Shown here piece after piece: positions 36,667-49,043 of a stretch of 64,000 nt of DNA (the first letter of the stretch is position 1; each line of letters begins with the position of its first letter). Both the position numbers and the translations under genes were made by a program. The notes under the pieces were generated by a model. That model was not told where the DNA came from. It was given only the letters and a program-made list of their open reading frames with translations, and made no database searches. Source of the stretch: Adiantum capillus-veneris (Eukaryota > Streptophyta > Polypodiopsida > Polypodiales > Pteridaceae); the NCBI GenBank assembly GCA_014529385.2, contig CM043944.1:83442884-83506883 (forward strand), written 5' to 3'.

Positions 36667-38256
36667 TGTGTTGTGTGGTTGATGATGACATCAGCATCGA
36701 GAGAATCAGTATCTAATGCACTGACAGACATCGTGGGTGTGGGTGGGCGGGGGTTTCCAAGTAGGCATCACAAGACAGATGCTTGCACTTTGTCAATTTA
36801 GCAGGCCATGCTGAAGAGCGCAGAGTGCACGAGAGAGCTTGTTGTGTGACAGCAGTAGAGGCGATGGTGGGCGCGACAAACATGGCAAGAGAAAAACAAA
36901 ATGGAATCTCAAATAAGATTCTCATTAATACATACAAAGTGGAGCATTAGGGATACCTCCCAAGCAGGTATTTTTTTGAATTGTTTAAATAGTCAAAATA
37001 AGTCCCTAGATATGTGGGTCAACAATTCTCAATTTCCTCCCTTCATTTAGTTACATGTCAGAAATGCAAGTTTTTGTGGTTCAATTTTCATTGGGAAGAG
37101 CCCTCACTACTGTACTCCATAATCAACTATAATTCCAACTCCCTTGGTCATTTCAATTGCACTACGTCTATAAATTTATTTTAATTATGTTTTAAGCTAA
37201 TTGTGGTCTAGACAGAGCGCACACACCAAGGAAAATTCACATGACAATGCACCAAGCTTTTGATCACACCACATGTACCTCTATGCTTGAAGATTGTACT
37301 TAGAAATGTATTTCTATTTGTTTGTTTCTGTCCCAATCTAGAGAGCATATGTGCCATGGAAGATCTAGATGAAAATGCACCAAGGCTTAGATTGCACCAT
37401 GTATACCTCTATGCTTGAGATTTCTTTATGCAATCTCGAGAGCATAAAGTCCCACATATCCATGACCACCAGGAGTAGTTTGTCATGGTAGTTGACCTCC
37501 AGCCCCAATACAATCGCAACAAGTAATTGCAATGCAAAATATGTGGGCGCTTGCAAATGGTGAGCCCAGGGGATTCACTAGTAGTACTAGGGAGATGTCA
37601 CTTGTGTGTGTGTTCAAACTACCTTATTTACCCCTATGCACAGGACTTCCCTCTATAAAATCTACATTTTTTTTGGCCTTACAAAACCCCCCAATTGCAC
37701 ATTTACGTGATAGCATATGATAACCCTTAGTGAATACCCCGGGATGGTGAGCTTGCTCCATTTTGCATCACATGTAGTAGGTATGCATGTTGCCTCATGG
37801 CAGCATGTGTGCAATTCGCCAACGGAAGAAGTGGAAAGTTCTAGGATCAATGTGAGTCACTATGACAAGAGAGTGAGGACAACAAATTATTGTGATACCA
37901 CCATAAGATACAAGAGAAACTCAAGGCGTATGTAGGAAAGCACTTTTTGTCCCTGGAAGTAGTTAGAAACGATAGACTACTGGAAAGTGCTTCGGTGGAC
38001 TGCTAAAAAGTGATTCTGAAATACTTGTAAGTACTTTCAAAAATTGCGTAAAATAGGTTTTAAGCACTCTAACAATTGTAATAAAGTCCTACATATGTGT
38101 AGTATGAAGTAGCACTGACAAAGCACTTTGAGAAGTGCTTTTAAAGTAATTTCTAGAAATCTGCTGTAAAGTGCCATTTGAGCAATTTCAAGTAGTGTTG
38201 GGTGATCCCCAAAACACATGTGTGAGTGTGTTGCTTGGCCAATAGCACTCAATAAC

Positions 38257-38332
<76 letters not shown>

Positions 38333-38725
38333 TTGGGTAATCCCTCCACAGCTATACATAAATTGACGCGTTTTAACACATGGATCCAAATTTATGGCCA
38401 ACAATGTATAGCCATGTACGTGTTTGCATGTCTGTCTCGCAGTGGGGACTATGCAAGTCCTCTTACATGTGTATGGATCTCTATTTTCACATGGGGGACT
38501 ATTACCCTACTCAGAGAGTGTTCTTTGAGACACTAATGCTGAGGAGGTGGTTGCTTCGGTCTAAGATTTCTGCACCACTTTTCCCAATATTCTTGTCTTG
38601 AATTTTTAACTTTTTGTGCAGATGAAGCAATAGAATTCTCTTGATGTGGCTTTTGATTTCAAAGTTGTATTGCCACTAGCCATATAAGGATTTCATCAAC
38701 TGATGTCGATGATATGTGTGAGGCC
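36667..38725. repeat. Tandem unit copy 4 (2059 bp)
   Basis: CT tract of 69 bp at 38260-38328; 1990 bp without it. Junction piece at 38527-38725. Confidence 0.95.
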
Positions 38726-40312
38726 TGTGTTGTGTGGTTGATGATGACATCAGCATCGAGAGAATCAGTATCTAATGCACTGACAGACATCGTGGGTGTG
38801 GGTGGGCGGGGGTTTCCAAGTAGGCATCACAAGACAGATGCTTGCACTTTGTCAATTTAGCAGGCCATGCTGAAGAGCGCAGAGTGCACGAGAGAGCTTG
38901 TTGTGTGACAGCAGTAGAGGCGATGGTGGGCGCGACAAACATGGCAAGAGAAAAACAAAATGGAATCTCAAATAAGATTCTCATTAATACATACAAAGTG
39001 GAGCATTAGGGATACCTCCCAAGCAGGTATTTTTTTGAATTGTTTAAATAGTCAAAATAAGTCCCTAGATATGTGGGTCAACAATTCTCAATTTCCTCCC
39101 TTCATTTAGTTACATGTCAGAAATGCAAGTTTTTGTGGTTCAATTTTCATTGGGAAGAGCCCTCACTACTGTACTCCATAATCAACTATAATTCCAACTC
39201 CCTTGGTCATTTCAATTGCACTACGTCTATAAATTTATTTTAATTATGTTTTAAGCTAATTGTGGTCTAGACAGAGCGCACACACCAAGGAAAATTCACA
39301 TGACAATGCACCAAGCTTTTGATCACACCACATGTACCTCTATGCTTGAAGATTGTACTTAGAAATGTATTTCTATTTGTTTGTTTCTGTCCCAATCTAG
39401 AGAGCATATGTGCCATGGAAGATCTAGATGAAAATGCACCAAGGCTTAGATTGCACCATGTATACCTCTATGCTTGAGATTTCTTTATGCAATCTCGAGA
39501 GCATAAAGTCCCACATATCCATGACCACCAGGAGTAGTTTGTCATGGTAGTTGACCTCCAGCCCCAATACAATCGCAACAAGTAATTGCAATGCAAAATA
39601 TGTGGGCGCTTGCAAATGGTGAGCCCAGGGGATTCACTAGTAGTACTAGGGAGATGTCACTTGTGTGTGTGTTCAAACTACCTTATTTACCCCTATGCAC
39701 AGGACTTCCCTCTATAAAATCTACATTTTTTTTGGCCTTACAAAACCCCCCAATTGCACATTTACGTGATAGCATATGATAACCCTTAGTGAATACCCCG
39801 GGATGGTGAGCTTGCTCCATTTTGCATCACATGTAGTAGGTATGCATGTTGCCTCATGGCAGCATGTGTGCAATTCGCCAACGGAAGAAGTGGAAAGTTC
39901 TAGGATCAATGTGAGTCACTATGACAAGAGAGTGAGGACAACAAATTATTGTGATACCACCATAAGATACAAGAGAAACTCAAGGCGTATGTAGGAAAGC
40001 ACTTTTTGTCCCTGGAAGTAGTTAGAAACGATAGACTACTGGAAAGTGCTTCGGTGGACTGCTAAAAAGTGATTCTGAAATACTTGTAAGTACTTTCAAA
40101 AATTGCGTAAAATAGGTTTTAAGCACTCTAACAATTGTAATAAAGTCCTACATATGTGTAGTATGAAGTAGCACTGACAAAGCACTTTGAGAAGTGCTTT
40201 TAAAGTAATTTCTAGAAATCTGCTGTAAAGTGCCATTTGAGCAATTTCAAGTAGTGTTGGGTGATCCCCAAAACACATGTGTGAGTGTGTTGCTTGGCCA
40301 ATAGCACTCAAT

Positions 40313-40391
<79 letters not shown>

Positions 40392-40603
40392 TTTGGTAAT
40401 CCCTCCACAACTATATATAAATTGATGCGTTTTAACACATGGATCCAAATTTATGGCCAAAAATGTGTAGCCATGTACGTGTTTGCATGTCTTTGATCGA
40501 GTTGACAATAATGTCGCAGTGGGGACTATACAAGTCCTCTTACATGTGTATGGATCTCTATTTTCACATGGGTGACTATAACCCTACTCAAAGAGTGTTA
40601 TTT
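38726..40603. repeat. Tandem unit copy 5 (terminal, no junction piece)
   Basis: It follows copies 2-4 up to the CT tract (40315-40387). The last ~215 bp are more diverged (several substitutions and an 18-bp insertion at about 40491) and run into single-copy flank TATGGCCTAATG, as in D'. Confidence 0.93.
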
Positions 40604-41080
40604 ATGGCCTAATGTATTGTCAAACAAGTATGTATTTATCTATAGTCACATATTTGGTCGTACGTTGTGGGATAGGGTGATGTTTATGGTCATATATGTA
40701 TGGAGTTCCATAAGGATGACCCCGTACATCATCATGCAAATGTTGATATGGCAAACATGACTTTGTTGGTCATGTCTATGGTCAAATAGTTATGAGGTCA
40801 CAAGTGTGGGTTCTAGGTTGGGCACGACTATCTATGTGGTCATGTATGTTTATGGTCCGATAAATGGTAAATGTACATTCCTATTTATTGTCGGATAGGG
40901 TCATGTATATATGTCGCTCCATTTGTGTATATGGTTGGATAGTGTTGTGCTTGTTGTATAAGTCCTCCCAATCTCTTGTCTGTTGGTGTTGCAAAGATCA
41001 TTGTAAGAGGCATGAATGTATGCCTACCTTCTAGAGATAGATGGGATGTTTCATATTCTAGTACTTTTCGGTGTTGTAGT

Positions 41081-41462
41081 TTCCATTATCCCGTAGATTT
41101 GCTCATAAAAAGTAGTAAAATTAGCAGATTTTGTTTGCAGCTCGCAACAAGATCGCTACGTAAACATCTAGAATCCAAGGATGTTACGAGGGGTTAGTCA
41201 TTCCTGTCACACAGATCATTCTTGCCCGTGCTAAACTCAGCAGCTGTATCCCTTTGATGGATTCCAGTGTTCATGATTGTGATTCCACTATGTTTCAAAT
41301 TTTCCATTATCCCGTAGATTTGCTCATAAAAAATAGTAAAATTATCAGATTTTGTTTGCAGCTCGCAATAATATTGCTACGTAAACATCTAGAAACCAAG
41401 GATGTTACGAGGGGTTAGTCACTCTTGTCACATATCATTCTTGCCCGTGCTAAACTCAGTAG
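41081..41462. repeat. Imperfect direct repeat, period 221 bp
   Basis: TTCCATTATCCCGTAGATTTGC starts at 41081 and again at 41302; similarity continues to GCCCGTGCTAAACTCAG in both. D' has one copy (about 61370-61477). The second copy ends where the e2 LTR begins. Confidence 0.85.
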
Positions 41463-42624
41463 CATGTCAGCCCCCTAGCCCAGATGCCCACAAGGTGTAC
41501 TCAAATCCTATTGGATGACCATGGAGGTGGACCAATGAGAATTAAGCTAGAGTAAATCTAGTTTAATTAATTTAAAAACACTAAATAAAAGAACCAATAA
41601 GAATTAAGCTCTCTAAAAGACTATTGGACAGTCTCCCAAGGGGTCGGTCCAATGAGCATTCAGTAGCCCAATGGCTTGCCTGATTCCTATTGGCCAGGAG
41701 ACAAAGGGGTCTAATTAGAGTTTACTTGCATTAATTAATTACCTAAAGCTCTCACAAAAGGGGAAAGGGAGACACATGTCAGAAGGCTATCACTTAAATC
41801 CTATTGGCTAAGCCTAGAGAGGTCCAATGGGGTGGCAGCATGAGCACATAGCAAGAGGGGTCGACCAAGAGAGAGAGAGAGAGAGAGAGGGGGGGCTACA
41901 AGGCATTATTGCATACACACTCACACTAACTCATCTGTGAAGCAAGAAGACTCTCTCTCTCCTTCTTAAGCTTTAATGGAAAGCTTATCACCTATTCCAA
42001 GCTTGTGAGAAGGGAGGCATACACCAACAACTCTTGGCTTTCTGATGCAAAACCAGCCAAGATCCAAGCTTCAATGCATGCTCATCTCCTCTACCATGCT
42101 AATTACTACGCTATGCTATGCTAATGTGAGTGATTATGTGAGGAGATGTACATCTTTCTCGTAAGACTACTCCTTCTTCCTCTCAATCTACTCTCATACC
42201 CCGCTAGCTCTCACCATCTTCGAAAGTGTGTGAGGTCTTGGGTCTGAGACCGTGAGGGAATTGATGCTGTGTTTTCTAAGCTTCTTAGTGCTTGAAGCTT
42301 CCATGTTCATTGCACTAGCTAGTATTGAAGGAACACAAAGAATTGTATTGTAAAATGTCTCTCTTGATGGGAGAAACCATAATATAAAGCCTTTTGGAGG
42401 GGGGACCGGCTCCATGAAAATCCGGTCCTCAACTGTTGTCCCTAGATTAATTTCTCTCTCTTTTGAATTATTGTTCATGCTATCTAACTAGGTGTTATAC
42501 TTTTTGTTGCTCTCTCCACCTAAGCACTCTTGTTATTCTCATTACGAATCTATTCTAATGAAATGCTCACTATGTTCATGCTATTTTCCGCTAAACACAA
42601 GTTACTAGGCCATTAAATATTACA
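41463..42624 (+). repeat. e2 5' LTR
   Basis: It ends ATTACA at 42624 before the primer site. The left end is taken where homology to the e1 3' LTR starts (CATGTCAGCCCCCTAGCC). It contains a GA tract at about 41869-41890 and a TATAAAG box near 42384. Diagnostic variants group it with the e1 5' LTR. Confidence 0.85.
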
Positions 42625-42625
42625 T

Positions 42626-42637
42626 TGGTATCAGAGC
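42626..42637 (+). other. e2 primer binding site (initiator-Met tRNA)
   Basis: TGGTATCAGAGC one base after the LTR end. Confidence 0.92.
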
Positions 42638-43027
42638 ACAAGGTTTCTCTTTTCTTGCTCAAGAAGGGAGGTCCTCAAGCTAGCTATAAATGGTTGTTAT
42701 TATTAATTGCAAATGAGTAAGTAGAATAGGTATTTTTGAGCCTTGCAGTGTGCCTGCCTTCGTGCAGATAACGGGGCATCACTGTCGAGAGCTATGGTCT
42801 TAATAGTGGAGTCCTACGGGGCTTGCCCACGGCTTAACCACTATTGAGCTATTAGAGGCTTGACAGGAGCCGATGCTATTTTGGTGTTGAAAGACCCTCT
42901 CTTCTATTCCTTGCAATTAATGGTATTCGAGCCATGTGTATAGTAGCTTGAGTGCTTTCTCTAAAGGGGTAAAGAGGAGTAGCAACTAGGGCTTGAAGTG
43001 CCAAAGTACACCTAAAAAGTTGTTAGA

Positions 43028-44625
43028 ATGGCTGACAATAGTAAAGAGAGTGAAATTAATGTTGATAGCTTTGATTTTGCTAATGAGCAAGCTACTAATG
43101 ATGCCCCTATGCTTGTTAACTACCTTGTTTCTAGGCTTCAACAAGCCATGGGCAATCCATCCCTCCAAAGTGAAGTGCAACGGTAGCTTCGTGCTCATGG
43201 GATTCTCCAAGCTACCCACCATGACGAGAGAATACCTAGGAAGCCTCCTTGTGAGACTCCCAAAAGAGGCCTCTCTCCAATTCGGGAAGAAGAAGAGGAT
43301 CCATTCGAAGGGCTCAAAAATTTTCTTCTTGATGATGCATCTCCTTCCCAAAGGAGAACTCAAGATCCCCCACGGAAGGAACGAGAAGATGATGCATCTC
43401 CTTCCCAAAGGAGAACTCAAGATCCCCCACGGAAGGAACGAGAAAGAAGTGAGTCTCTTGCCACCTCCACGGAGATGGCTCTACGAAGATGGCGGGCTAA
43501 ACGCTCTCCATCACCTTCTAAACAGAGAAGACCATCGCACATTTCTCCACACCATAATTCAAAGAGGGATGACAAAAATCAAGAGGAGAAAAGGGCGAGA
43601 AAGAGGACACCCTCTTCTCCATCTTCTTCATCCTCTTCCTCTTATGAAAGTGATGGTGCAGACAAAGAAGATCAAGGCAAGAAAAAGGCGAGAAAGAGGT
43701 CACTCTCTTCTCCATCTGCCTCAAATTCTTCATCTTCTGAAGAAAGTGATGGTGCAACTTTTGAACCATAAAAAAGAAGAGGCCATAGGAAATCCTATGC
43801 CACGTGGAAGAGGTCGTCCAAGCTCAAGAAGTTCAAAGAGGGAGGAAAGAGCATCTCTTTTCTTACCTACGATGGCACCTTTGGTGCTACGGAAAAATTC
43901 TTGGCCTTTATCCAACAATTCAATGCGGCGTTTGGAGACGAGGGCTTCACGGAGTCCTCTAAGCTACGCCATGTAGCTATGCCAAGAAATAGTGGTCTAT
44001 CCTACGGACCAACGGTGAAGCTCCACGAACATGGAAAGCTTTAAGAGCTTCCATTATGAAGAATTTTTTGGCCACCAATGCCAAAGACAAAGTATTCACC
44101 GAATGGCGAAGCTTGAAGCTCTCTCCCTACAAATCCATTCATAAATATTTAGACAAGTTTTGGGACTTACATCTCAAAGCCACTGTCTTCAAAAAGATGG
44201 ATTTCGGAGAGAAAAAACAACAATTTTGTGCGGGCTTAATTAAAGAAATGGCGGAGTATGTCAACTCCCAAAGGCCACACACCATATCCGCGGTTATACA
44301 CCATACTATGGTGGCTTCTCAAATCAATTTCCAAACAGGGGCTAAAAGAAATTCTAAGCCCACGAAAAACAAGGGTTCCAATGAGCCTAAGGGGAAGGAC
44401 AATGTCCAAAAGTCTCCTAAGGGCATTTCCAACAAAGCTAAGGAGAAAGGAGTTTACAAAGGCAAACAAAAACTCTCTCCTGAAGAGCTTGAGTGTTATC
44501 GCAAGGATATCCACTATTTCAAGTGCAACAAGCAAGGGCATGTGTACCACGCTTGTCCCCAAAATAACACCCGCCATGAGCCTCCTAGAAATGATCTCCT
44601 CTATGCCATGCTTGGGGAAATGTAA
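43028..44625 (+). pseudogene. e2 gag, broken
   Basis: Starts MADNSKESEINVDSFDF at 43028. The in-frame TAG at 43184-43186 is the same as in e1. The SPSQRR codon is intact here where e1 has a stop. A 57-bp tandem duplication adds a second DDASPSQRRTQDPPRKERE-like unit. A TAA follows DGATFEP (43769-43771), where e1 has Ser. The capsid-like part (44056 onwards) and the zinc knuckle YFKCNKQGHVYHAC (first Cys also Tyr) follow to 44625. Confidence 0.85.
43328..43441. repeat. 57-bp tandem duplication in e2 gag
   Basis: Two adjacent 57-bp units begin GATGATGCATCTCC; e1 has one. The length is a multiple of three, so the frame is kept. Confidence 0.93.
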
Positions 44626-44627
44626 GA

Positions 44628-45047
44628 GAACATGATGCTTTTATTCTCTTTGACCCTGGTTCTACTCATAATTTTATATCCACAGAGTTGGCTACCAAGC
44701 TAGGCATCCAAGCTTATGAGATGGGAGATGTCCTACCCGCAGATGGTGCTTTCAAGGGGCAAGAAGCTTCGGTCACTCCCTTAATATGGAAATTGAGGCT
44801 CCATATCCAAAGCTATGTGGACAAAGAGGACTTCTTTACCTCTCCTCTCAAGCACGGGGATGTAATCCTAGGGGCACCATGGTTTGATCGCATGGTTGCT
44901 AATGTTAAATTCCCTGAAAGGAAAATCTACTTTAGGTTCAGGGAAAAGGATATGTACATAGATGCTAAGCAAATGGGTAACACCATACCCATTTTACATA
45001 CGCAAGCTTTCAATAAATCAATAAAGAGCTCTATTCCATGTACATGA
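44628..45047 (+). pseudogene. e2 aspartic protease region
   Basis: Same as e1: FDPGSTHNFIS near 44650 and DVILGAPWFDRM near 44857, in a frame separate from gag and RT. Confidence 0.8.
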
Positions 45048-46782
45048 TTTTTGTTAAAGATTCTCAAAATGAACCTAATGCTTTAGCAAAAGAAAATATA
45101 AACAATCACAAGGAATTAGAGTTATCCAATTTTCTCAAGGGGTTTCAAGATATCTTTATTGACGACATCCCTTGTGAGCTACCTCCTAAACGAGGTAATG
45201 ATGACCATGCAATTGAACTTCTTCCAGGAATTTCACCGCCTAATAGGGCTCCTTATAGAGTTTCTCAAGCTCAACAAGAGGATATTATGCGGCAAGTGCA
45301 TGAGTTAGATGAGAAGGGCATGGTTAGGCCTAGCTCATCTCCATTTTTCTCACCTGTGCTATTAGTGCAAAAGAAAGATGGCACATATCGTATGTGTGTT
45401 GACTATAGAACACTAAATAGGATCACTACCAAGAATAGGTTCTCATTCCATGGGTAGAAGACGTATTTGATAAGCTACAAGGGTCCACCTACTTCAGTAC
45501 GATTGACCTAAAAAGTGACTACCATCAAATAAGGATAATTGATCAAGACATTGTAAAGACTGGATTTTGCACTACGTTTGGCCTTTATGAATATATTGTC
45601 ATGCCTTTTGGCTTCACCAATGCACCAGCCACATTCAACCGCTTGATGGAGAAGGTATCCAGGCCTCACCGAACCTTTACTAGAGTGTTCTTTGATGATA
45701 TTATCATCTACTCTAATTCACTAGATGAAGACAAGCAACACCTGCAGGTAATATTTCAAGTTCTAAGAGAGAATAAACTTTATGTTAATCGAAAGAAAAG
45801 TGAATTTTTCTTGCAAGAGATTCAGTATTTAGGTCACATTATCTCTCAAGATGGCATTCAAATGGATCCATCAAAGTTAGAGGTAATAAAAGGATGGCCT
45901 AAACCAAGGAATCTTCATGAGCTAAGAAGCTTTATAGGTATGTGTGCATACTATAGATGCTTTATAGAAAAGTTCTCTAAAATTGCAGCATCATTACATG
46001 ACCTAACAAAGAAAAATGTTAGGTATACATCATCTGCCAAGGAGAATAATGCTTTCAAAAAGCCTAAAGAAATGCTTATCTCTCAACTTGTGCTTAAACT
46101 ACCGGATCTCTCGAAGCCATTTGAGGTCAAATGTGATGCTTGTGGTGATTGCCTTGGCGCTGTTTTGCTCCAAGAAAGGCACGCCATAGCCTATGAAAGT
46201 CGAAGGTTTGACCCTGTTGAGCAAGCTCTAGGCATATATAAAAAGGAACTCCTCGTAGTTCTACATGCCTTAGACTCATGGAAGCACTATTTATTGGAGA
46301 CTCCTTTCATTCTACGAACGGATCACCAAAGTCTTAAGTACTTCATGATGCAGACCAAGATCTTTGACAAACAAATGAGGTGGGCAAATTTCCTTTTGCA
46401 ATTTTATTTTCATATTGCTCACATTGCTGGCAAGCATAATCAAGTTGCCGATGCACTCTCAAGACAGCTGAGAGTGAATGCGGTTTCGATATCAACTCAC
46501 AATGATCTATCTTTTATGATAGATGAGTATGCTATTGATCCCGCTTTTAGAGATTTCAACCCTTGCATTAGCAATAAACTATGCGTTACTAACTCACTAC
46601 GTGAGAAAGTAATGTATGAATCTCATGCTCCTCCTTATGTGGGGCATAAAGGGATTCAATGTACCCTAAAAGGGATTGACACATATTTCTATTGGCCTAC
46701 CATGAAAGCAAACATACAAAAGTATGTTACTAAATGTGTGGTATGCCAAAAGACGAAGTTTGATAGAGGGAAGCAACCTTGA
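45038..46782 (+). pseudogene. e2 RT, RNase H and integrase zinc domain
   Basis: The first RT part (45038-45457) ends at the same frame shift as e1. From 45601 to 46782 there is one open stretch of 393 codons: MPFGFTNAPATFNRL, FFDDIIIY active site, LGHIISQDGIQ, RNase H (KCDACGD ... TDHQSLKYF) and the HHCC zinc domain. It is better preserved than e1, with Gln at the e1 TAG site. Confidence 0.92.
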
Positions 46783-47671
46783 TTGCTTCAACCTTTTCCA
46801 ATCCCTAATTCACCATGGGAGAGCATATCCATGGACTTTATCTTTGGATTGCCTAAGTCTATCCATGGGAATACGGGAATATGGACAATAGTAGACAGTT
46901 TTAGTTAACAATCTCATTTTATACCTATCAAAAAGACTATCAAAGCGCATCAAATGTCAACCCTCTTTATATCATAAATCTTCAAGTCCCATGGCTTGCC
47001 AATGTCCATAGTGTCGGATAGAGATCCTAGAATGACTAGTAATTTCTAGAAGGGTCTCTTTCAAAATTTAGGGACAAGGCTAAATTTCTCTTCGGCCTAT
47101 CACCCGCAAACGGATGGCCGTGAAATAGCTAACCTAACAATTCTTGATCTACTAAAAGCCTATGTAATGGAAGTAGATCAAGGTCCCAATGGGAGAAGTA
47201 CTTACCCTTAGTGGAGTATGCGAGGTAATTGAGGGAAGATAAAAAACTCCCCTGCTACTTAAGGTACATGGGAAGATCTTCGCTGCAGATGAGTATATCC
47301 AAGACTTACAAGAATCTTTTCAAAAGATTAAGGATGCTATCTCTATCTCACAGCAAAGGCAAAAGGCTACTGCTAATAAGCACAGAAGAGCCCAAGCCTT
47401 TAAAGAAAATGATTGGGTCTTATTCAAATTTCCCAAGGCTCGATTAAGGCACACGAAGGGCAAGAATCCTACGAGACACCAAAAGTACTATGCTAAGTTA
47501 GCAATAAGGTACTATGGTCCCTTCCAGATTCTTAGGCCAATCAATGAGATGGCCTATCAACTCAAGTGGCCTAGCCATTGTCTCATACACAATGCTTTCC
47601 ATGTGTGCCTACTAAAGCCTTACAAAGGAGAGCCACCTCAAGAACCAACTATTGAAGACCCACCGGAGATC
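46783..47671 (+). pseudogene. e2 integrase core, decayed
   Basis: Core blocks [19 protein letters not shown] and YHPQTDGRE-like are readable in shifting frames. Compared with e1 it retains ~35 bp near 46955 and lacks 54 bp near 47222. Coding similarity stops at 47671, before the chromodomain-like end. Confidence 0.75.
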
Positions 47672-47743
47672 ATATTTCTATTGGCCTACCATGAAAGCAA
47701 ATATACAAAAGTATGTTACTAAATGTGTGGTATGACAAAAGAC
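47672..47743 (+). repeat. Displaced duplicate of the integrase zinc-domain coding region
   Basis: ATATTTCTATTGGCCTACC... to ATGACAAAAGAC repeats 46683-46757 with two differences. It replaces the chromodomain and the start of the 3' LTR. Confidence 0.9.
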
Positions 47744-48355
47744 TATTGGCTAAGCCTGGAGAGGTCCAATGGGGTGGCAGGATGAGCAAATAGCAAGAGG
47801 GGTCGACCAAGAGAGAGAGAGGGGGCTGAATTTTACAAGGCATTATTGCATACACACTCACACTAACTCATGTGTGAAGCAATTAGACTCTCTCTCTCTC
47901 TTCTTCTCAAGCTTTAATGGAAAGCTTATCACCTACTCCAAGCTTGTGAGAAGGGAGGCCTACACCAACAACTCTTGGCTTTGTGATGCAAATCCAACCA
48001 AGAGCCAAGCTTCAATGCATGCTCACCTCCTCTACCATGCTAATTACTAAGCTATTTAATTCTTATATGAGTGATTATGTGAGGAGATGTACATCTTTCT
48101 CATAAGACTACTCCTTCCTCTCAATCTAGTCCCATACCCCGCTAGCTCTCACCATCTTTGAAGGTGTGTGAGGTCTTGGGTCTGAGACCGTGAGGGAATT
48201 GATGTTGTGTTTTATAAGTGTTTTGCTTAGTGATTGAAGCTTCCATGTTCATTGCACTAGCTAGTATTGAAGGAATAGAAAGAATTGTATTGTAAAATGT
48301 CTCTCTTGATGGGAGAAACCATAATACAAAGAGTTTTGGAGGGGGTACCGGCTCC
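47744..48355 (+). repeat. e2 3' LTR, truncated at both ends
   Basis: It matches 11274-11890 of the e1 3' LTR and shares its diagnostic variants (GAGGCCTACACC, TTATAAGTGTTTTGC). Homology stops at ACCGGCTCC (48355); the last ~200 bp are absent. Confidence 0.88.
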
Positions 48356-48475
48356 TTGATTTATGGGCTAGCTCACATATAACATGCATGCATAAGAACA
48401 CCTAATTTATCTCTAAAATAGACACCTAAAGTAGGGTATTTACAATAAGCCGCACAATTGCACTTTGATACCACT
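48356..48475. other. Internal/primer-site remnant of a small copia-like element
   Basis: The minus strand reads AGTGGTATCAAAGTG directly after the LTR end at 48476, a degenerate Met-tRNA primer site. Nothing else is recognised. Confidence 0.4.
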
Positions 48476-49043
48476 TGTAAGGCTCTAATTAAGGTGGTTT
48501 GTTGCATGTTGCATTTATAATTGATACATGATTATGTGTAGTTATGTTTTAATAGAGAAACGAGATATGCAAATGTCAAAATACAAAATAAGTCTTGCTA
48601 GATAGATTACATTATGGAAATGTAAAAATGTTGCTCTTATATGTGACATATGGGATGACATCATAGCTAAGGTGGTAGAAATATCTGAGATATTATTTCA
48701 AAAATAGTGCCACACATGCTATTAGCTAGATAGTGTGCCACACAGGCTAAAAAATAGATTGTGTGTGTGTGTCCACGTGTGCGCTTGAAAGAGCTCAAGC
48801 TCCCACCTTCGTTATCTCTTAATGCAAAGTTCTCAGCATGGCAAGGAGAACAAGGAGAAGGAGAGAGCAGATTGACAAAGAATAATTGCAAGCTAATTTA
48901 ATTGATTGAAGACCACCTCCATATATAGGAAACTACGACTAAAATTAGCCATTCCTTGACCATGCAAACTCCACAAAGACCAATGATGTGCATTAGTTTG
49001 TTTTTGATAGAGCCCAATCTCATGGGTTAGGGCTTGAACCCAA
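48476..49043 (-). repeat. LTR E1 of a small non-autonomous LTR element
   Basis: Bounded by TGTAAGGCTC and GAACCCAACA. On its right is a polypurine tract (minus GAGGGGGAGAT), on its left a primer-site-like sequence. The right 200 bp match LTR E2. It has about 300 bp extra in the left part. Confidence 0.65.

Larger units (their letters stand above)
41463..48355 (+). mobile_element. Ty3/gypsy chromovirus retrotransposon copy 2 (e2)
   Basis: Same family and layout as e1 (5' LTR, Met-tRNA primer site, gag, protease, RT-RNase H-integrase, truncated 3' LTR). It shares the e1 frame breaks after gag, after protease and in RT. It has its own features: a 57-bp duplication in gag, a 54-bp deletion in the integrase core, loss of the chromodomain end, and a 3' LTR cut at both ends. 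It is not autonomous. Confidence 0.92.

Noticed and set aside
30537-40438. Short open frames recurring in each 2-kb tandem unit (for example 60-75 codons)
   Set aside because: They recur only because the DNA is repeated. None has a known domain, and they overlap each other on both strands.
30491-40603. CRISPR-like array
   Set aside because: Units are 2 kb with no short repeats and spacers, and the DNA is from a plant nucleus.
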